NCBI GenBank assembly: GCA_934500835.1
Contig: CAKSTR010000012.1
Location: 62,001-126,000 of the forward strand
Direction of reading: 5' to 3'
DNA from: an uncultured Paracoccaceae bacterium
GTDB lineage: Bacteria; Pseudomonadota; Alphaproteobacteria; Rhodobacterales; Rhodobacteraceae
Length of the DNA stretch: 64,000 nt
This document shows positions 16,168-25,601 of this stretch, in pieces (within the stretch, counting starts at the first letter, position 1; each line of letters opens with the position of its first letter). Below the pieces are notes generated by a model. It did no database searches and was not told the origin of the DNA. It saw only the letters and a program-made list of their open reading frames with translations. Both the position numbers and the translations under genes were made by a program.

Positions 16168-16601
16168 GCGAGCTGTCGAAGCGCCGCCTGAAGTCCTGGA
16201 TCCGTCTTCTGGGTGTCACCCGATCGGTCGAGGCGGAGCTGCGCGAGTTCCTGCGGCTGAATCATGACACCACGCTGCCGCGCTTTGATGTCATGGCCGC
16301 CCTTTGGCGCAAGCGCGACGGTCTGACGATGAGTGAGCTGTCGCGCATGCTTCTGGTGTCGAACGGCAATGCGACCGCCGTGGTGGACCGGCTGGAAAAG
16401 GACGGGTTCGCCCGCCGCCGCCCGTCGGAAACCGACCGCCGCACGGTCTATGTCGATCTGACCGAGGAAGGCCTGCGCACGTTCGAGCGCATGGCCGAGG
16501 GCCATGAGCAGGAAGTTGACCGGCTGCTTTGCGAGCTGTCGGATGAGGATCTCGAGGCTCTGACCACGATGTTCCGCAAGTTCAGGAGGGATGCGAGATG
16601 A
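16164..16601 (+). CDS. MarR family transcriptional regulator
   Basis: 145 residues, ATGA overlaps at both ends. The winged helix-turn-helix is clear: [49 protein letters not shown] (the recognition helix and wing, ~residues 52-100, given here as the usual MarR pattern). It ends with a helical dimerisation segment. MarR proteins near aryl-CoA ligases typically repress the operon and respond to the aryl-CoA thioester. Embedding it in the catabolic operon implies autoregulation, probably through the palindrome at 13063-13078. Confidence 0.93.
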   Translation: MSELSKRRLKSWIRLLGVTRSVEAELREFLRLNHDTTLPRFDVMAALWRKRDGLTMSELSRMLLVSNGNATAVVDRLEKDGFARRRPSETDRRTVYVDLTEEGLRTFERMAEGHEQEVDRLLCELSDEDLEALTTMFRKFRRDAR

Positions 16602-17410
16602 CCAAGATGGCAGGGCTGAAGCCCGTTCATTTCCTGTGGGAGGTCAAGGACCGCATCGCGACGGTGCGGCTGAACCGCCCCGACCGCAAGAACCCGCTGA
16701 CCTTCGACAGCTATGCCGAGTTGCGCGATACCTTTCGCGCGCTGGTCTATGCGGAAGATGTGGATGTGGTGGTCTTCGCCTCGAATGGCGGCAATTTCTG
16801 CTCGGGCGGCGATGTGCATGACATCATCGGCCCGCTGATCGGCCTGCCGATGAAGGACCTTCTGGCCTTCACCCGCATGACCGGCGATCTGGTCAAGGCG
16901 ATGATTTCCTGCGGCAAGCCGATCATCGCGGCCGTCGATGGCGTGGCCGTGGGCGCGGGGGCGATCATCGCCATGGCGTCCGACCTGCGGCTGGCGACGG
17001 CGGATGCGAAATGCGCCTTCCTGTTCACCCGCGTCGGCCTTGCCGGCTGCGACATGGGGGCCTGCGCCATGCTGCCGCGCATCATCGGGCAGGGCCGCGC
17101 GGCGGAACTTCTCTACACCGGCCGGGTGATGGGCGCCGAAGAGGGCGGGCGGTGGGGCTTCTGGAACGCGCTGCACGCGCCCGAGGCGCTGGAGGCCGAA
17201 GCGATGAAGCTGGCCACGCGACTGGCCTCGGGTCCGACCTTCGCCCATGGCATCACCAAGACCCAGCTGAACCAGGAATGGAACATGGGGCTTGAGCAGG
17301 CGATCGAGGCCGAGGCGCAGGCTCAGGCGATCTGCATGCAGACCAGGGATTTCGACCGCGCCTATCGGGCTTTCGTGGCGAAAGAGAAGCCGGTTTTCGC
17401 GGGCGACTGA
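16598..17410 (+). CDS. Enoyl-CoA hydratase/isomerase family protein
   Basis: 270 residues, ATGA overlap with the MarR stop. Crotonase fold: [21 protein letters not shown] at the N-terminus, the first oxyanion segment [16 protein letters not shown] (~residues 61-76), and the second [23 protein letters not shown] (~108-130). The usual catalytic Glu pair is not obvious: the second segment reads [18 protein letters not shown], so hydratase activity is less certain than membership. In a 2-aminobenzoyl-CoA pathway a crotonase could hydrate or hydrolytically open the alicyclic ring. Confidence 0.9.
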   Translation: MTKMAGLKPVHFLWEVKDRIATVRLNRPDRKNPLTFDSYAELRDTFRALVYAEDVDVVVFASNGGNFCSGGDVHDIIGPLIGLPMKDLLAFTRMTGDLVKAMISCGKPIIAAVDGVAVGAGAIIAMASDLRLATADAKCAFLFTRVGLAGCDMGACAMLPRIIGQGRAAELLYTGRVMGAEEGGRWGFWNALHAPEALEAEAMKLATRLASGPTFAHGITKTQLNQEWNMGLEQAIEAEAQAQAICMQTRDFDRAYRAFVAKEKPVFAGD

Positions 17411-17415
17411 GCGCA

Positions 17416-17494
17416 GGCCGGGGGGCAGCCCCCATTGAACGCGAGCCGGGGGGCCAGCCCCCCGGACCCCCCGGGATACTTGGACCAAGATGAA
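17416..17494 (+). repeat. GGATATTT-tail dispersed repeat abutting the next start codon
   Basis: A G-run/C-run hairpin at 17418-17433, then a second (CCGGGGGGC / GCCCCCCGG, ~17446-17465), then CCGGGATACTTGGACCAAGATGA, ending at the acyl-CoA dehydrogenase ATG (17495). The usual GGATATTT is GGATACTT here. The repeat fills the whole gap and supplies the leader of the next gene, which has no evident Shine-Dalgarno site. Confidence 0.55.
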
Positions 17495-18643
17495 ATGAGC
17501 GATCAGACCTTCCTTTCCTGGCCCTTCTTCGAGGATCGTCACCGCGCGTTGGCGGCGGCACTGGAGGAATGGGCGGCAGCGAACCTGCCCGTTGACCATT
17601 CCGATGTGGATGCGGCCTGCAAGGGGCTGGTGGCTGCCCTAGGTGCCGGCGGTTTTCTGCGCCATTCCGGCGCCGGCGAGGGGGAGAAGCTGGATGTCCG
17701 CTCGCTCTGCCTGATCCGCGAGACCCTCGCGCGGCATGACGCCCTGGCCGATTTCTCTTTTGCCATGCAGGGGCTTGGCATGGGGGCGGTGTCCCTGTTC
17801 GGCACGGCGGAGCAGCGCAAGTGGCTGGAGAGGACGCGGGCGGGCAAGGCGATTTCCGCCTTTGCGCTGACCGAGCCCGGGTCGGGGTCGGATGTGGCCA
17901 ATACCGCGACAGTGGCCGAGCGGGTGCCCGGTTCCGCGGGCGGCGGCTTCAGGCTGACCGGCGAGAAGACCTATATCTCGAACGGCGGGATCGCCGATGT
18001 CTATGTGATCTTCGCCCGCACCGGCGAGGCGCCGGGCGCGCGCGGATTGTCGGCCTTTCTGATGCCGGCCGATGTGGCGGGGCTGTCGGTGGCCGAGCGG
18101 ATCGAGGTGATTGCACCGCACCCCTTGGCCACGCTGAAGCTGGATGGGGTGATCCTGCCCGAGAGCGCACTGATCGGCAAGGCGGGGGACGGGTTCAAGC
18201 TGGCGATGTCGGTGCTGGACGTGTTCCGCTCTACCGTGGGCGCGGCGGCCCTGGGCATGGCCCGGCGGGCGCTGGACGAGGCACTGGCGCGGACCCAGAG
18301 CCGCAAGATCGGGGGGGAACCTCTGAGCGGCCTGCAGATGGTGCAGGGGCATCTGGCGGACATGGCGCTGAAGGTGGATGCGGCGGCCCTTCTGGTCTAC
18401 CGCGCCGCCTGGACCAAGGACATGGGCGCTGCCCGGGTCAGCCGCGAGGCGGCGATGGCCAAGCTTTACGCCACCGAGGCCGCACAGGAGGTGATCGACG
18501 CCGCCTTGCAGCTGCATGGCGGCGACGGTGTGCGCCACGGCGTCAAGGTCGAGGAATTGTACCGCGACATCAGGGCCTTGCGGATCTACGAAGGGGCCAG
18601 CGACGTGCAGCGCGTCGTCATTGCCCGCAGCATTCTGGGCTAG
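17495..18643 (+). CDS. Acyl-CoA dehydrogenase
   Basis: 382 residues from ATG 17495, which aligns with family N-termini; in-frame codons upstream lie in repeat sequence. The FAD-binding signature [17 protein letters not shown] (~residues 124-140), [10 protein letters not shown] (~157-166) and the C-terminal [39 protein letters not shown] with the catalytic Glu of IYEGASD (~369) are present, given here as blocks. It introduces a double bond in an acyl-CoA with electrons passed to ETF. In this locus the substrate is likely an alicyclic or opened-ring acyl-CoA. Confidence 0.94.
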   Translation: MSDQTFLSWPFFEDRHRALAAALEEWAAANLPVDHSDVDAACKGLVAALGAGGFLRHSGAGEGEKLDVRSLCLIRETLARHDALADFSFAMQGLGMGAVSLFGTAEQRKWLERTRAGKAISAFALTEPGSGSDVANTATVAERVPGSAGGGFRLTGEKTYISNGGIADVYVIFARTGEAPGARGLSAFLMPADVAGLSVAERIEVIAPHPLATLKLDGVILPESALIGKAGDGFKLAMSVLDVFRSTVGAAALGMARRALDEALARTQSRKIGGEPLSGLQMVQGHLADMALKVDAAALLVYRAAWTKDMGAARVSREAAMAKLYATEAAQEVIDAALQLHGGDGVRHGVKVEELYRDIRALRIYEGASDVQRVVIARSILG

Positions 18644-18655
18644 GGAGGACAGGCC

Positions 18656-19108
18656 ATGACCAATGCGTTGAACGGCGGCATCACCCGCGGCGGCACCGGG
18701 TTCGAGGGGGTGGAGTGGAACATCCTCGGCCAGAGGTATTTCCCGAAATCCACCTGCGAGAGCAGCTTTTCCTTCGAGACCAACTCCGAGGCCGGCCAGT
18801 TCGTGCCGGTCCATGTCCACCCCCATCAGGATGAATTCATCCTGGTGCAGGAGGGCGAATTGCATGTGAAGCTGGACGGGGTCTGGTCGGTGGCCAGGGC
18901 CGGCGATCTGGTGCGGATGCCGAAGGGCATCCCGCATGGCTATTTCAACAAGTCCGACAAGCCGGCGCGGGCCCTGTTCTGGGTCTCGCCCGCCGGCCGT
19001 CTGGAAGACCTGTTCCGCATCCTTCACGACACGACCGACATTCCCGCCGTCATCGCGGCCTCGGCCGCGCATGATGTGGATTTCTTGCCGCCCGAAGCGA
19101 ACGACTAG
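18656..19108 (+). CDS. Single-cupin protein of the aryl-CoA locus
   Basis: 150 residues, ATG 18656 after GGGAGGACAGGCC. A single conserved cupin fold: motif 1 VPVHVHPHQDEFILVQEGEL (~residues 44-63) with three His and one Glu as candidate metal ligands, motif 2 MPKGIPHGYFN (~90-100). It has no signal peptide. Cupins of this kind include small dioxygenases, hydrolases and isomerases. Operon position between acyl-CoA dehydrogenase and thioesterase suggests a reaction on the ring or on an amino/keto intermediate. The true activity is unknown. Confidence 0.85.
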   Translation: MTNALNGGITRGGTGFEGVEWNILGQRYFPKSTCESSFSFETNSEAGQFVPVHVHPHQDEFILVQEGELHVKLDGVWSVARAGDLVRMPKGIPHGYFNKSDKPARALFWVSPAGRLEDLFRILHDTTDIPAVIAASAAHDVDFLPPEAND

Positions 19109-19117
19109 GGCAGGGCG

Positions 19118-19525
19118 ATGCTGTATACCCGCACCATCCGTGTCGAATTCAACCACTGCGATCCGGCGGGGATCATGTTCTATCCCCGCTTTTTCGAGAT
19201 GACGAATTCGGTCGCCGAGAATTTCTTCCGCGAGGTGGCGCAGCACCCCTACGAAGCGATGATGGCGCAGGGGCAGGGGGTGCCGACTGCCGCGATGCAG
19301 GTCTCGTTCCACGCGCCGACCCGGCTGGGCGAAGAGCTGGAATGGCGGATGGGCGTCCCCAGACTGGGGCGCAGCTCGATCGGGCTGCACCTCGAGGCGC
19401 ATTGCGGCGGCACCCACCGCGTCACCGCCGATCTTACACTTGTCTTCGTCTCCTCCTCGGGCCGGCCAGAACCCTGGCCCGAGAAGGTCCGCGACCACAT
19501 CACCAAATTCATGGAGGCCGCATGA
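19118..19525 (+). CDS. 4-Hydroxybenzoyl-CoA thioesterase family (hotdog) thioesterase
   Basis: 135 residues. The N-terminal block VEFNHCDPAGIMFYPRFFEM (~residues 9-28) carries the catalytic Asp of the 4-hydroxybenzoyl-CoA thioesterase class (HCDPAGIMFYPRFF), followed by the long hotdog helix. It hydrolyses acyl- or aryl-CoA thioesters in the cytoplasm. Within this operon it could release free hydroxylated benzoate, for example gentisate for the divergent dioxygenase, or rescue CoA from stalled intermediates. It overlaps the next gene by 4 bases. Confidence 0.92.
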   Translation: MLYTRTIRVEFNHCDPAGIMFYPRFFEMTNSVAENFFREVAQHPYEAMMAQGQGVPTAAMQVSFHAPTRLGEELEWRMGVPRLGRSSIGLHLEAHCGGTHRVTADLTLVFVSSSGRPEPWPEKVRDHITKFMEAA

Positions 19526-19923
19526 GCACGCTTGAATTCCTTCACCCCAAGGCGTGGAAACCCGCCATCGGTTACTCCAACGGCGTCGCGGCCAAGGGCC
19601 GGATGGTCTTTACCGGCGGCATGATCGGCTGGAACGGCGATGCCGAATTCGAGACCGACGATTTCGCGGGGCAGGTGGGGCAGGCCTTGCGCAACATCGT
19701 GGCCGTGCTGGCCGAAGCCGGCGCCGGGCCCGAGCACATCGTCCGGCTGACCTGGTATGTCACCGACAAGGACGAATATCTGGCCAGCCTGAAAGACCTT
19801 GGCCGCGCCTACAAGGAGACCATCGGTCGCCACTACCCCGCGATGGCGCTGGTGCAGGTGGTGGCGCTGGTCGAGGACCGCGCCAAGGTGGAAATCGAAG
19901 CAACCGCCGTGATCCCCGAATAA
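19522..19923 (+). CDS. RidA/YjgF/UK114 family protein, non-canonical active site
   Basis: 133 residues, ATGA overlap with the thioesterase gene. The family fold is shown by GRMVFTGGMIGWNG, QALRNIVAVLAEAGAG, VRLTWYVTDKDEYLA and the C-terminal KVEIEATAVIP. Canonical RidA enamine/imine deaminases have an Arg in a YPARS-like motif; here the equivalent reads HYPAMALVQV, so that Arg is missing. It therefore belongs to a divergent Rid subgroup. An enamine-hydrolysing role would suit a pathway with a 2-amino-cyclohexenyl-CoA intermediate, but the missing Arg makes this uncertain. Confidence 0.9.
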   Translation: MSTLEFLHPKAWKPAIGYSNGVAAKGRMVFTGGMIGWNGDAEFETDDFAGQVGQALRNIVAVLAEAGAGPEHIVRLTWYVTDKDEYLASLKDLGRAYKETIGRHYPAMALVQVVALVEDRAKVEIEATAVIPE

Positions 19924-19948
19924 GGGGCACGCCTTCCCTGCGTGCCCC
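19924..19948 (+). terminator. Intergenic hairpin after the RidA-like gene
   Basis: Nine-bp perfect stem GGGGCACGC / GCGTGCCCC with a 7-base loop directly after the stop codon. No T-run follows, so it may stabilise or attenuate the message ahead of the CoA ligase gene rather than end it. Confidence 0.5.
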
Positions 19949-19987
19949 CGGGAGAGGGCACCGGGGCGGCATATGGGAGGAACTGGA

Positions 19988-21628
19988 ATGCAAGGCAACG
20001 CGCCTTTGGGTCCGACGGGCCATGTCGACACTTTCACGCGGGACAATCTGCCCCCCGCGGATCTGTGGCCCGAGATCGATCTTGGCCCCTTCATCTATCC
20101 CGAATGGCTGAATGCCGCGGTCGAACTGACCGACCGCATGGTGGAAAAGGGGTTGGGGGACCACACCGCGCTGATCGGAAACGGGCGGCTGCGCACCTAC
20201 AAGGAACTGGCGGACTGGACCAACCGGATCGCCCATGCCCTGGTCGAGGACTACAATGTAAAGCCCGGAAATCGCGTGATGATCCGGTCCGCCAACAATC
20301 CTGCGATGGTGGCGGCCTGGCTGGGCGCGACCAAGGCGGGGGCCGTGGTGGTCAATACCATGCCGATGCTGCGGGCCGGAGAGCTGGCGAAGATCATCGA
20401 CAAGGCCGAGATCACCCATGCGCTGTGCGACACGCGGCTGATGGACGAGCTGATCGTGGCCGCAAAGGGCAGCCGGTTCCTGAAGACGGTGGTCGGTTTC
20501 GACGGCACGGCGAACCATGACGCCGAGCTGGACCGCATCGCGCTGTCGAAATCGGTGCGCTTCGACGCGGTGAAGACCGGGCGCGACGACGTGGCGCTTC
20601 TGGGCTTCACCTCGGGCACCACGGGCGAACCCAAGGCCACGATGCATTTCCACCGCGATCTGCTGATCATCGCGGACGCCTATGCCAAGGAAGTGCTGGA
20701 CGTGCAGCCCTCGGACGTGTTCGTGGGCTCGCCTCCCCTGGCCTTCACCTTCGGGCTGGGGGGGCTTGCGGTCTTTCCGCTGCGCTTCGGGGCGGCGGCG
20801 GCGCTGCTTGAGACGGCATCTCCGCCGAACATGATCGAGATCATCCAGAAGTATCGCGCCACCGTCTGCTTCACGGCGCCGACCGCCTACCGTGTCATGC
20901 TGCGGGCGATGGAAGAGGGGGCGGACCTGTCCTCGTTGCGCGCCGCCGTCAGCGCGGGCGAGACATTGCCGGCCCCGGTCTATGACGAATGGGCGCGCAA
21001 GACCGGCAAGCCGATGCTGGACGGCATCGGCTCGACCGAGATGCTGCATATCTTCCTGACCAACCGGTTCAGCGATCACCATCCCGGCTGCACCGGCCGT
21101 CCCGTCACCGGCTATCGGGCCCGCATCGTCGACAATGACGGCAATGAGGTGCCGCGCGGCGAGACCGGCCGGCTGGCAGTGAAAGGGCCGCTTGGCTGCC
21201 GCTACATGTCGGCGCCCGACAAGCAGCGCGCCTATGTGCAGAATGGGTGGAACCTGACCGGCGACAGCTTCTGGCAGGACCAGGAGGGCCGCTTCCACTT
21301 TGCCGCCCGCACCGATGGCATCATCCTGTCGGCCGGCTACAACATCGCCGGCCCCGAGGTCGAGGCAGCACTTCTGGCCCATCCCGACGTTGCCGAATGC
21401 GCCGTGGTGGGGGCCCCGGACGAAGAGCGCGGCCAGATCGTCGAGGCCCATGTGGTGCTGGCGGCGGGCGTCCCGGCTTCGGAGGCACAGGCCAAGCTGT
21501 TGCAGGACCATGTGAAGGCGGTGATCGCCCCCTTCAAGTACCCGCGCCGGGTGGTGTTCATCGCAGCCCTGCCGAAGACGGAAAGCGGCAAGATCCAGCG
21601 ATTCAAGCTGCTTGAAGGGCGGGGCTAA
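19988..21628 (+). CDS. Aryl-CoA ligase (2-aminobenzoate/benzoate-CoA ligase family)
   Basis: 546 residues from ATG 19988, preceded by GGGAGG; an ATG 15 bases earlier lies within the ribosome site. The AMP-binding P-loop LGFTSGTTGEPKATMHFHRD (~residues 204-223), the A5-type GIGSTEMLHIFL (~345-356), A7 LTGDSFWQ, A8 RTDGIILSAGYNIAGPEVE, and the C-terminal Lys in PKTESGKIQRF are all there. It forms an aryl-adenylate and then the CoA thioester. Similarity of layout to Azoarcus anthranilate loci suggests 2-aminobenzoate as substrate; benzoate or salicylate cannot be excluded. Confidence 0.92.
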   Translation: MQGNAPLGPTGHVDTFTRDNLPPADLWPEIDLGPFIYPEWLNAAVELTDRMVEKGLGDHTALIGNGRLRTYKELADWTNRIAHALVEDYNVKPGNRVMIRSANNPAMVAAWLGATKAGAVVVNTMPMLRAGELAKIIDKAEITHALCDTRLMDELIVAAKGSRFLKTVVGFDGTANHDAELDRIALSKSVRFDAVKTGRDDVALLGFTSGTTGEPKATMHFHRDLLIIADAYAKEVLDVQPSDVFVGSPPLAFTFGLGGLAVFPLRFGAAAALLETASPPNMIEIIQKYRATVCFTAPTAYRVMLRAMEEGADLSSLRAAVSAGETLPAPVYDEWARKTGKPMLDGIGSTEMLHIFLTNRFSDHHPGCTGRPVTGYRARIVDNDGNEVPRGETGRLAVKGPLGCRYMSAPDKQRAYVQNGWNLTGDSFWQDQEGRFHFAARTDGIILSAGYNIAGPEVEAALLAHPDVAECAVVGAPDEERGQIVEAHVVLAAGVPASEAQAKLLQDHVKAVIAPFKYPRRVVFIAALPKTESGKIQRFKLLEGRG

Positions 21629-21682
21629 GCCCGTCACACTCGGATCAGAGCAACAAGACGACCAACAGGAAAGGTTCCCCAG

Positions 21683-22831
21683 ATGACTTTGAAATCCCTT
21701 CTGCTTTCGGCGGCGGCCACGCTGTCGCTGGCCACCGCCCCGGCACTGGCCGAGCCGGTGAAGGTCGGACTGATCACCACGCTTTCGGGCGGCGGTGCCG
21801 GGATCGGCGCCGATGTGCGCGACGGCTTCATGCTGGCGCTGAAGAATGCGGGCGACGCCGGCAAGGAGATCGAGGTCATCCTGGAGGACGACCAGCAGAA
21901 GCCCGACATCGCGGTGCAGGTCGCCGACAAGATGATCCAGTCCGACAATGTCGATGTGCTGACCGGCATCATCTGGTCGAACCTTGCCATGGCCGTGGTG
22001 CCCGCCGCCACCGCGCAGGGCAAGTTCTACCTCTCGACCAACGCCGCCCCTTCGGCGCTGGCGGGCGAGGGCTGCAATCCCCTCTATTTCTCGGTCTCCT
22101 ACCAGAACGACAACCTGCATGAGGCTGCGGGCGCCTATGCCTCGGCGCAGGACGTGAAGAAGATGTTCATCATGGCGCCGAACTATCCCGCGGGCCAGGA
22201 CAGCCTTGCCGGCTTCAAGCGCTTCTATACCGGCGAAGTGGTGGCCGAGGTCTATACCCAGGTCGGCCAGACCGATTTCGCCGCCGAGATCGCGCAGATC
22301 CGCGCCTCGGGCGCCGATGAGGTGTTCTTCTTCGAACCCGGCGGCATGGGCATCGCCTTCCTGAAGCAATATGCCGAATCCGGCGTGGGCATCCCGCTGA
22401 TCGGACCGGGCTTCTCCTTGTCCGAAGACATCCTGCCGGCCGTCGGTGACGCCGCCCTTGGCATCAAGAACACCGGGCACTGGTCTTCGGATCTCGACAC
22501 CCCGGCCAACAAGACCTTTGTCGACGGCTTCATCGCCGACTATGGCCGGATGCCCTCGCTTTACGCCGCACAGGCCTATGACACCGCCAACCTTCTGCTC
22601 TCGGCGGCGGCCAAGGCCAGCCCCTCGGACCCCGACGCCTTCCGCGCGGCGCTTGCGGCGGCAGATTTCGCATCGGTTCGCGGCAAGTTCAGCTTCGGCC
22701 CGAACCAGCACCCGATCCAGGACATCTATGTGCTTGAAGTGGAAAAGCGCGGCGAATTCCTGACCAACAAGATCATCGACACCGCCATGACCGACCGTGG
22801 CGATGCCTATGCCGAGCAGTGCAAGATGTGA
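21683..22831 (+). CDS. Liv-type ABC transporter substrate-binding protein
   Basis: 382 residues, ATG 21683, with AGGAAAGGTT upstream. Signal peptide MTLKSLLLSAAATLSLATAP cleaved near ALA (residue ~24). The mature start PVKVGLITTLSGGGAGIG and DDQQKPDIAVQVADKMI are typical of LivJ/amide-type binding proteins. The family binds branched-chain amino acids, amides or aromatic acids. Being fused to an anthranilate-type operon, it probably presents the aromatic acid. A small palindrome (22853-22871) follows and may lower read-through into the permease genes. Confidence 0.92.
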   Translation: MTLKSLLLSAAATLSLATAPALAEPVKVGLITTLSGGGAGIGADVRDGFMLALKNAGDAGKEIEVILEDDQQKPDIAVQVADKMIQSDNVDVLTGIIWSNLAMAVVPAATAQGKFYLSTNAAPSALAGEGCNPLYFSVSYQNDNLHEAAGAYASAQDVKKMFIMAPNYPAGQDSLAGFKRFYTGEVVAEVYTQVGQTDFAAEIAQIRASGADEVFFFEPGGMGIAFLKQYAESGVGIPLIGPGFSLSEDILPAVGDAALGIKNTGHWSSDLDTPANKTFVDGFIADYGRMPSLYAAQAYDTANLLLSAAAKASPSDPDAFRAALAAADFASVRGKFSFGPNQHPIQDIYVLEVEKRGEFLTNKIIDTAMTDRGDAYAEQCKM

Positions 22832-22852
22832 TGCCGGTTGGGCCGGGGGCAC

Positions 22853-22871
22853 GATTTTTCGACGAAAAATC
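22853..22871. repeat. TTTTCGACGAAAA palindromic repeat, copy 1
   Basis: GATTTTTC-GAC-GAAAAATC. It lies 21 bases after the binding-protein stop and ahead of livH; the 109-bp gap (22832-22940) holds nothing else I recognise except the livH ribosome site. The same small hairpin recurs at 28290, 45839, 60742 and 60765. Confidence 0.65.
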
Positions 22872-22940
22872 ATGACTCCCGGCCCGCACCTGTTTCCCCT
22901 GACCTGACGCCGTAACCGACCCCGCAGAGGAGGGCTGGCC

Positions 22941-23855
22941 ATGATGCTGTTGGCCGAGCAGGTGCTGAATGGCCTGCAATACGGGATGATGCTGTTTCTC
23001 ATGGCCGCCGGGCTGACGCTCGTTTTCGGGGTCATGGGGCTGATCAACCTGGCGCATGGCTCGCTTTACATGGTGGGAGCTTTCGCCTGTGCCGCCGTTG
23101 CCGCCTGGACGGGAAGCTTCTCGCTGGGGCTGATTGCCAGCCTTGCCGCCGCCGCGGCGGCCGGTGCGCTGGTCGAGATGGTGGTGATCCGCCGGCTCTA
23201 CAAAAGGGACCATCTGGATCAGGTGCTGGCGACCTTCGCGCTGATCCTGATCTTCTCGGAAGGGACGCGCTGGATTTTTGGCTCGTTCCCGCTGTATCTG
23301 AAGCTGCCCCCCGCACTTTCCGGCGCGATCAGCCTGCCGGGCGGGCTGCAATACCCGTTGTTCCGCCTGGTCATCATCGCTGTCGGTGCCGCCGTCGCGC
23401 TTGGCCTCTGGCTGCTGATCACCCGCACCCGCCTTGGCATCCGCATCCGCGCGGGCGAGGCCGACCGCGAGATGATCGGCGCCCTAGGGGTGGACATCGC
23501 GAAACTCTACACCATCGTCTTTGCCCTTGGCGCCGCCCTTGCCGGGCTGGCCGGTGCGCTGGTCGGGTCGATCCAGTCCGTGCAGGTCGGCATGGGAGAG
23601 CCGGTGCTGATCCTTGCCTTCGTCGTCATCGTCATCGGCGGCATCGGGTCGATCAAGGGCGCCCTGATCGGGGCGCTTCTCGTCGGGATGACCGACACCC
23701 TGGGCAAGGCGGTGATCCCCGGGCTTTTCGCCCGCTTCATGGATGCCTCCTCGGCCAATACTTCGGGTTCGGCGGTGGCTTCGATGCTGATCTATGTCCT
23801 GATGGCCGCGGTGCTTCTGGTGCGCCCGCAGGGCCTCTTCGGCGCGAGGGCCTGA
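22941..23855 (+). CDS. livH: Liv-type ABC transporter permease LivH
   Basis: 304 residues, ATG 22941 after GAGGAGGGC. About eight hydrophobic helices; N-terminal LNGLQYGMMLFLMAAGLTLVFGVMGLINLAHGSLYM-type pattern (the LivH family signature, residues ~8-43, abbreviated) and the EAA-like loop GEADREMIGALGVDI (~170-184). It forms one half of the inner-membrane channel with LivM for the aromatic acid or branched-chain amino acid importer. Confidence 0.94.
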   Translation: MMLLAEQVLNGLQYGMMLFLMAAGLTLVFGVMGLINLAHGSLYMVGAFACAAVAAWTGSFSLGLIASLAAAAAAGALVEMVVIRRLYKRDHLDQVLATFALILIFSEGTRWIFGSFPLYLKLPPALSGAISLPGGLQYPLFRLVIIAVGAAVALGLWLLITRTRLGIRIRAGEADREMIGALGVDIAKLYTIVFALGAALAGLAGALVGSIQSVQVGMGEPVLILAFVVIVIGGIGSIKGALIGALLVGMTDTLGKAVIPGLFARFMDASSANTSGSAVASMLIYVLMAAVLLVRPQGLFGARA

Positions 23856-23858
23856 GCC

Positions 23859-24863
23859 ATGACGAACCGTGATCTGATCATCAACCTTTCCCTCTTCGCC
23901 CTGCTGGTGGCCGTCGCCGCCGGTGCGCATTTCGGCGGGCAGGGCTTCACTGTCACCCTTGCCACCAAGGCCGCGATCCTTGGCCTTGCCGGCGTAGGTC
24001 TGAATCTGGCCCTTGGCTACGGCGGTCTCGTCTCTTTCGGCCATGCCGCCTTCTTCGGCATCGGCGGCTATGTCACCGGCGTCTTCGCCAGCCATGCCGC
24101 CAATGGCGACCCGATCCTGACCATGCCCTTCGCGCTGTCGGGATCGACCGAGATGCTGGCGATCTGGCCCATGGCCATGCTGGCCGCCGCCCTTGCCGCG
24201 CTGCTGATCGGTGCGCTTTCCCTGCGCACCTCCGGCGTCTATTTCATCATGGTCACCCTCGCCTTCGCCCAGATGATCTACTACTTCGCCATTTCCTGGC
24301 CGCGCTACGGCGGCGAGGACGGGCTTTCCTTCTACGTCCGCAACAAGTTCCCGGGGCTGAACACACTGGTCCCGATCCAGTATTTCGTGATCTGCGCGGG
24401 GCTTCTGGCTGCGGCACTTCTTTTCAGCGCCCTGATCACGCAATCCCGCTTCGGCCTTGCCCTGCGGGCCACCCGCCAGAACGAACAGCGCAGTACCGCC
24501 GTCGGCATCCGCGCGACGCCGGTGCGGCTGACCGCCTTCGTGCTCTCTGCCATGATCACCGCGCTGGCGGGGTCGCTTTACGCCGACCTCAACCGCTTTG
24601 TCAGTCCAGCGATGTTCAGCTGGCACATGTCGGGCGAGATCATGGTCTTCGTCATCCTTGGCGGTGTGGGGCGGCTGTGCGGCCCGCTGGCCGGGGCTGC
24701 GGTCTTCATCCTCCTGGAACATCTCTTCGGCCCTGTGACCGAGCATTGGCAGGCCCTGCTTGGCCTGATGCTTCTGGTCATCGTTCTTTTCGCACCCGGA
24801 GGGATGATCGGCCTGATCGTCAGGGCGCTGGATGGCCTGAAGGGGAGCAAAGCCGATGTCTGA
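23859..24863 (+). CDS. livM: Liv-type ABC transporter permease LivM
   Basis: 334 residues, ATG 23859, 3 bases after livH. Hydrophobic throughout, with the family motif GYGGLVSFGHAAFFGIGGYV (~residues 53-72) and the cytoplasmic coupling segment LRATRQNEQRSTAVGIRATP (~201-220). It pairs with LivH. It overlaps livG by 8 bases, so the four transport genes are translated as a unit. Confidence 0.94.
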   Translation: MTNRDLIINLSLFALLVAVAAGAHFGGQGFTVTLATKAAILGLAGVGLNLALGYGGLVSFGHAAFFGIGGYVTGVFASHAANGDPILTMPFALSGSTEMLAIWPMAMLAAALAALLIGALSLRTSGVYFIMVTLAFAQMIYYFAISWPRYGGEDGLSFYVRNKFPGLNTLVPIQYFVICAGLLAAALLFSALITQSRFGLALRATRQNEQRSTAVGIRATPVRLTAFVLSAMITALAGSLYADLNRFVSPAMFSWHMSGEIMVFVILGGVGRLCGPLAGAAVFILLEHLFGPVTEHWQALLGLMLLVIVLFAPGGMIGLIVRALDGLKGSKADV

Positions 24864-25601
24864 TCCGATCCTCTCGATCCGCGGGCTGAAGAAGTCATTC
24901 GGCGCCTTGACCGCCACCGATGACGTCAGTCTGGACCTCTACCCCGGCGAGATCCACGCGCTGATCGGCCCCAATGGTGCGGGAAAATCCACCCTGATCA
25001 AGCAGATCGTCGGCGAGATCCGCCCCGATCACGGTACGATCAGCTTCGAGGGCCAGGTGATCGACCGGATGGATGCCGCCGCCCGCGCCCGCCTTGGGCT
25101 GGCGCGCAGCTTCCAGGTCTCGTCCGTCATCGCCGATTTCACCGTGCTGCAGAACGTCATGCTGGCGGTGGCGGGGTCCAGGGGGCATGTGTTCCGCTTC
25201 CTGCGCCCCGCGCTGTCGGACAAGGGCCTGACAGATCCCGCCATGACCCATATCTTCCACGCCGGGCTGCAGGGGCGCGAGGGCACCAAGGCTTCGGTCC
25301 TGTCGCACGGGGAGCGCCGCAAGCTGGAAATCGCCATGGCGCTGGCCCTGCGCCCGAAAGCCTTTCTCCTGGACGAACCCATGGCCGGGATGGGGCTGGA
25401 AGGGGCCAAGCAGTTGACCAGCATCCTGTCGGACCTGCGCTCCGAGGCGCCGATCCTTCTGGTCGAACATGACATGGATGCGGTCTTCGCGCTGGCCGAC
25501 CGGATCTCGGTGCTGGTCTATGGCCGCGTCATTGCCACCGGCACCGTGGCCGAGATCCGGGCGAACCCGCAGGTCCGCGAATCCTATCTGGGGGAAGAGG
25601 C

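Noticed and set aside
19760..23047. A minus-strand open frame of about 1095 codons
   Set aside because: Antisense to the RidA-like, CoA ligase and binding-protein genes; no motif and biased composition.
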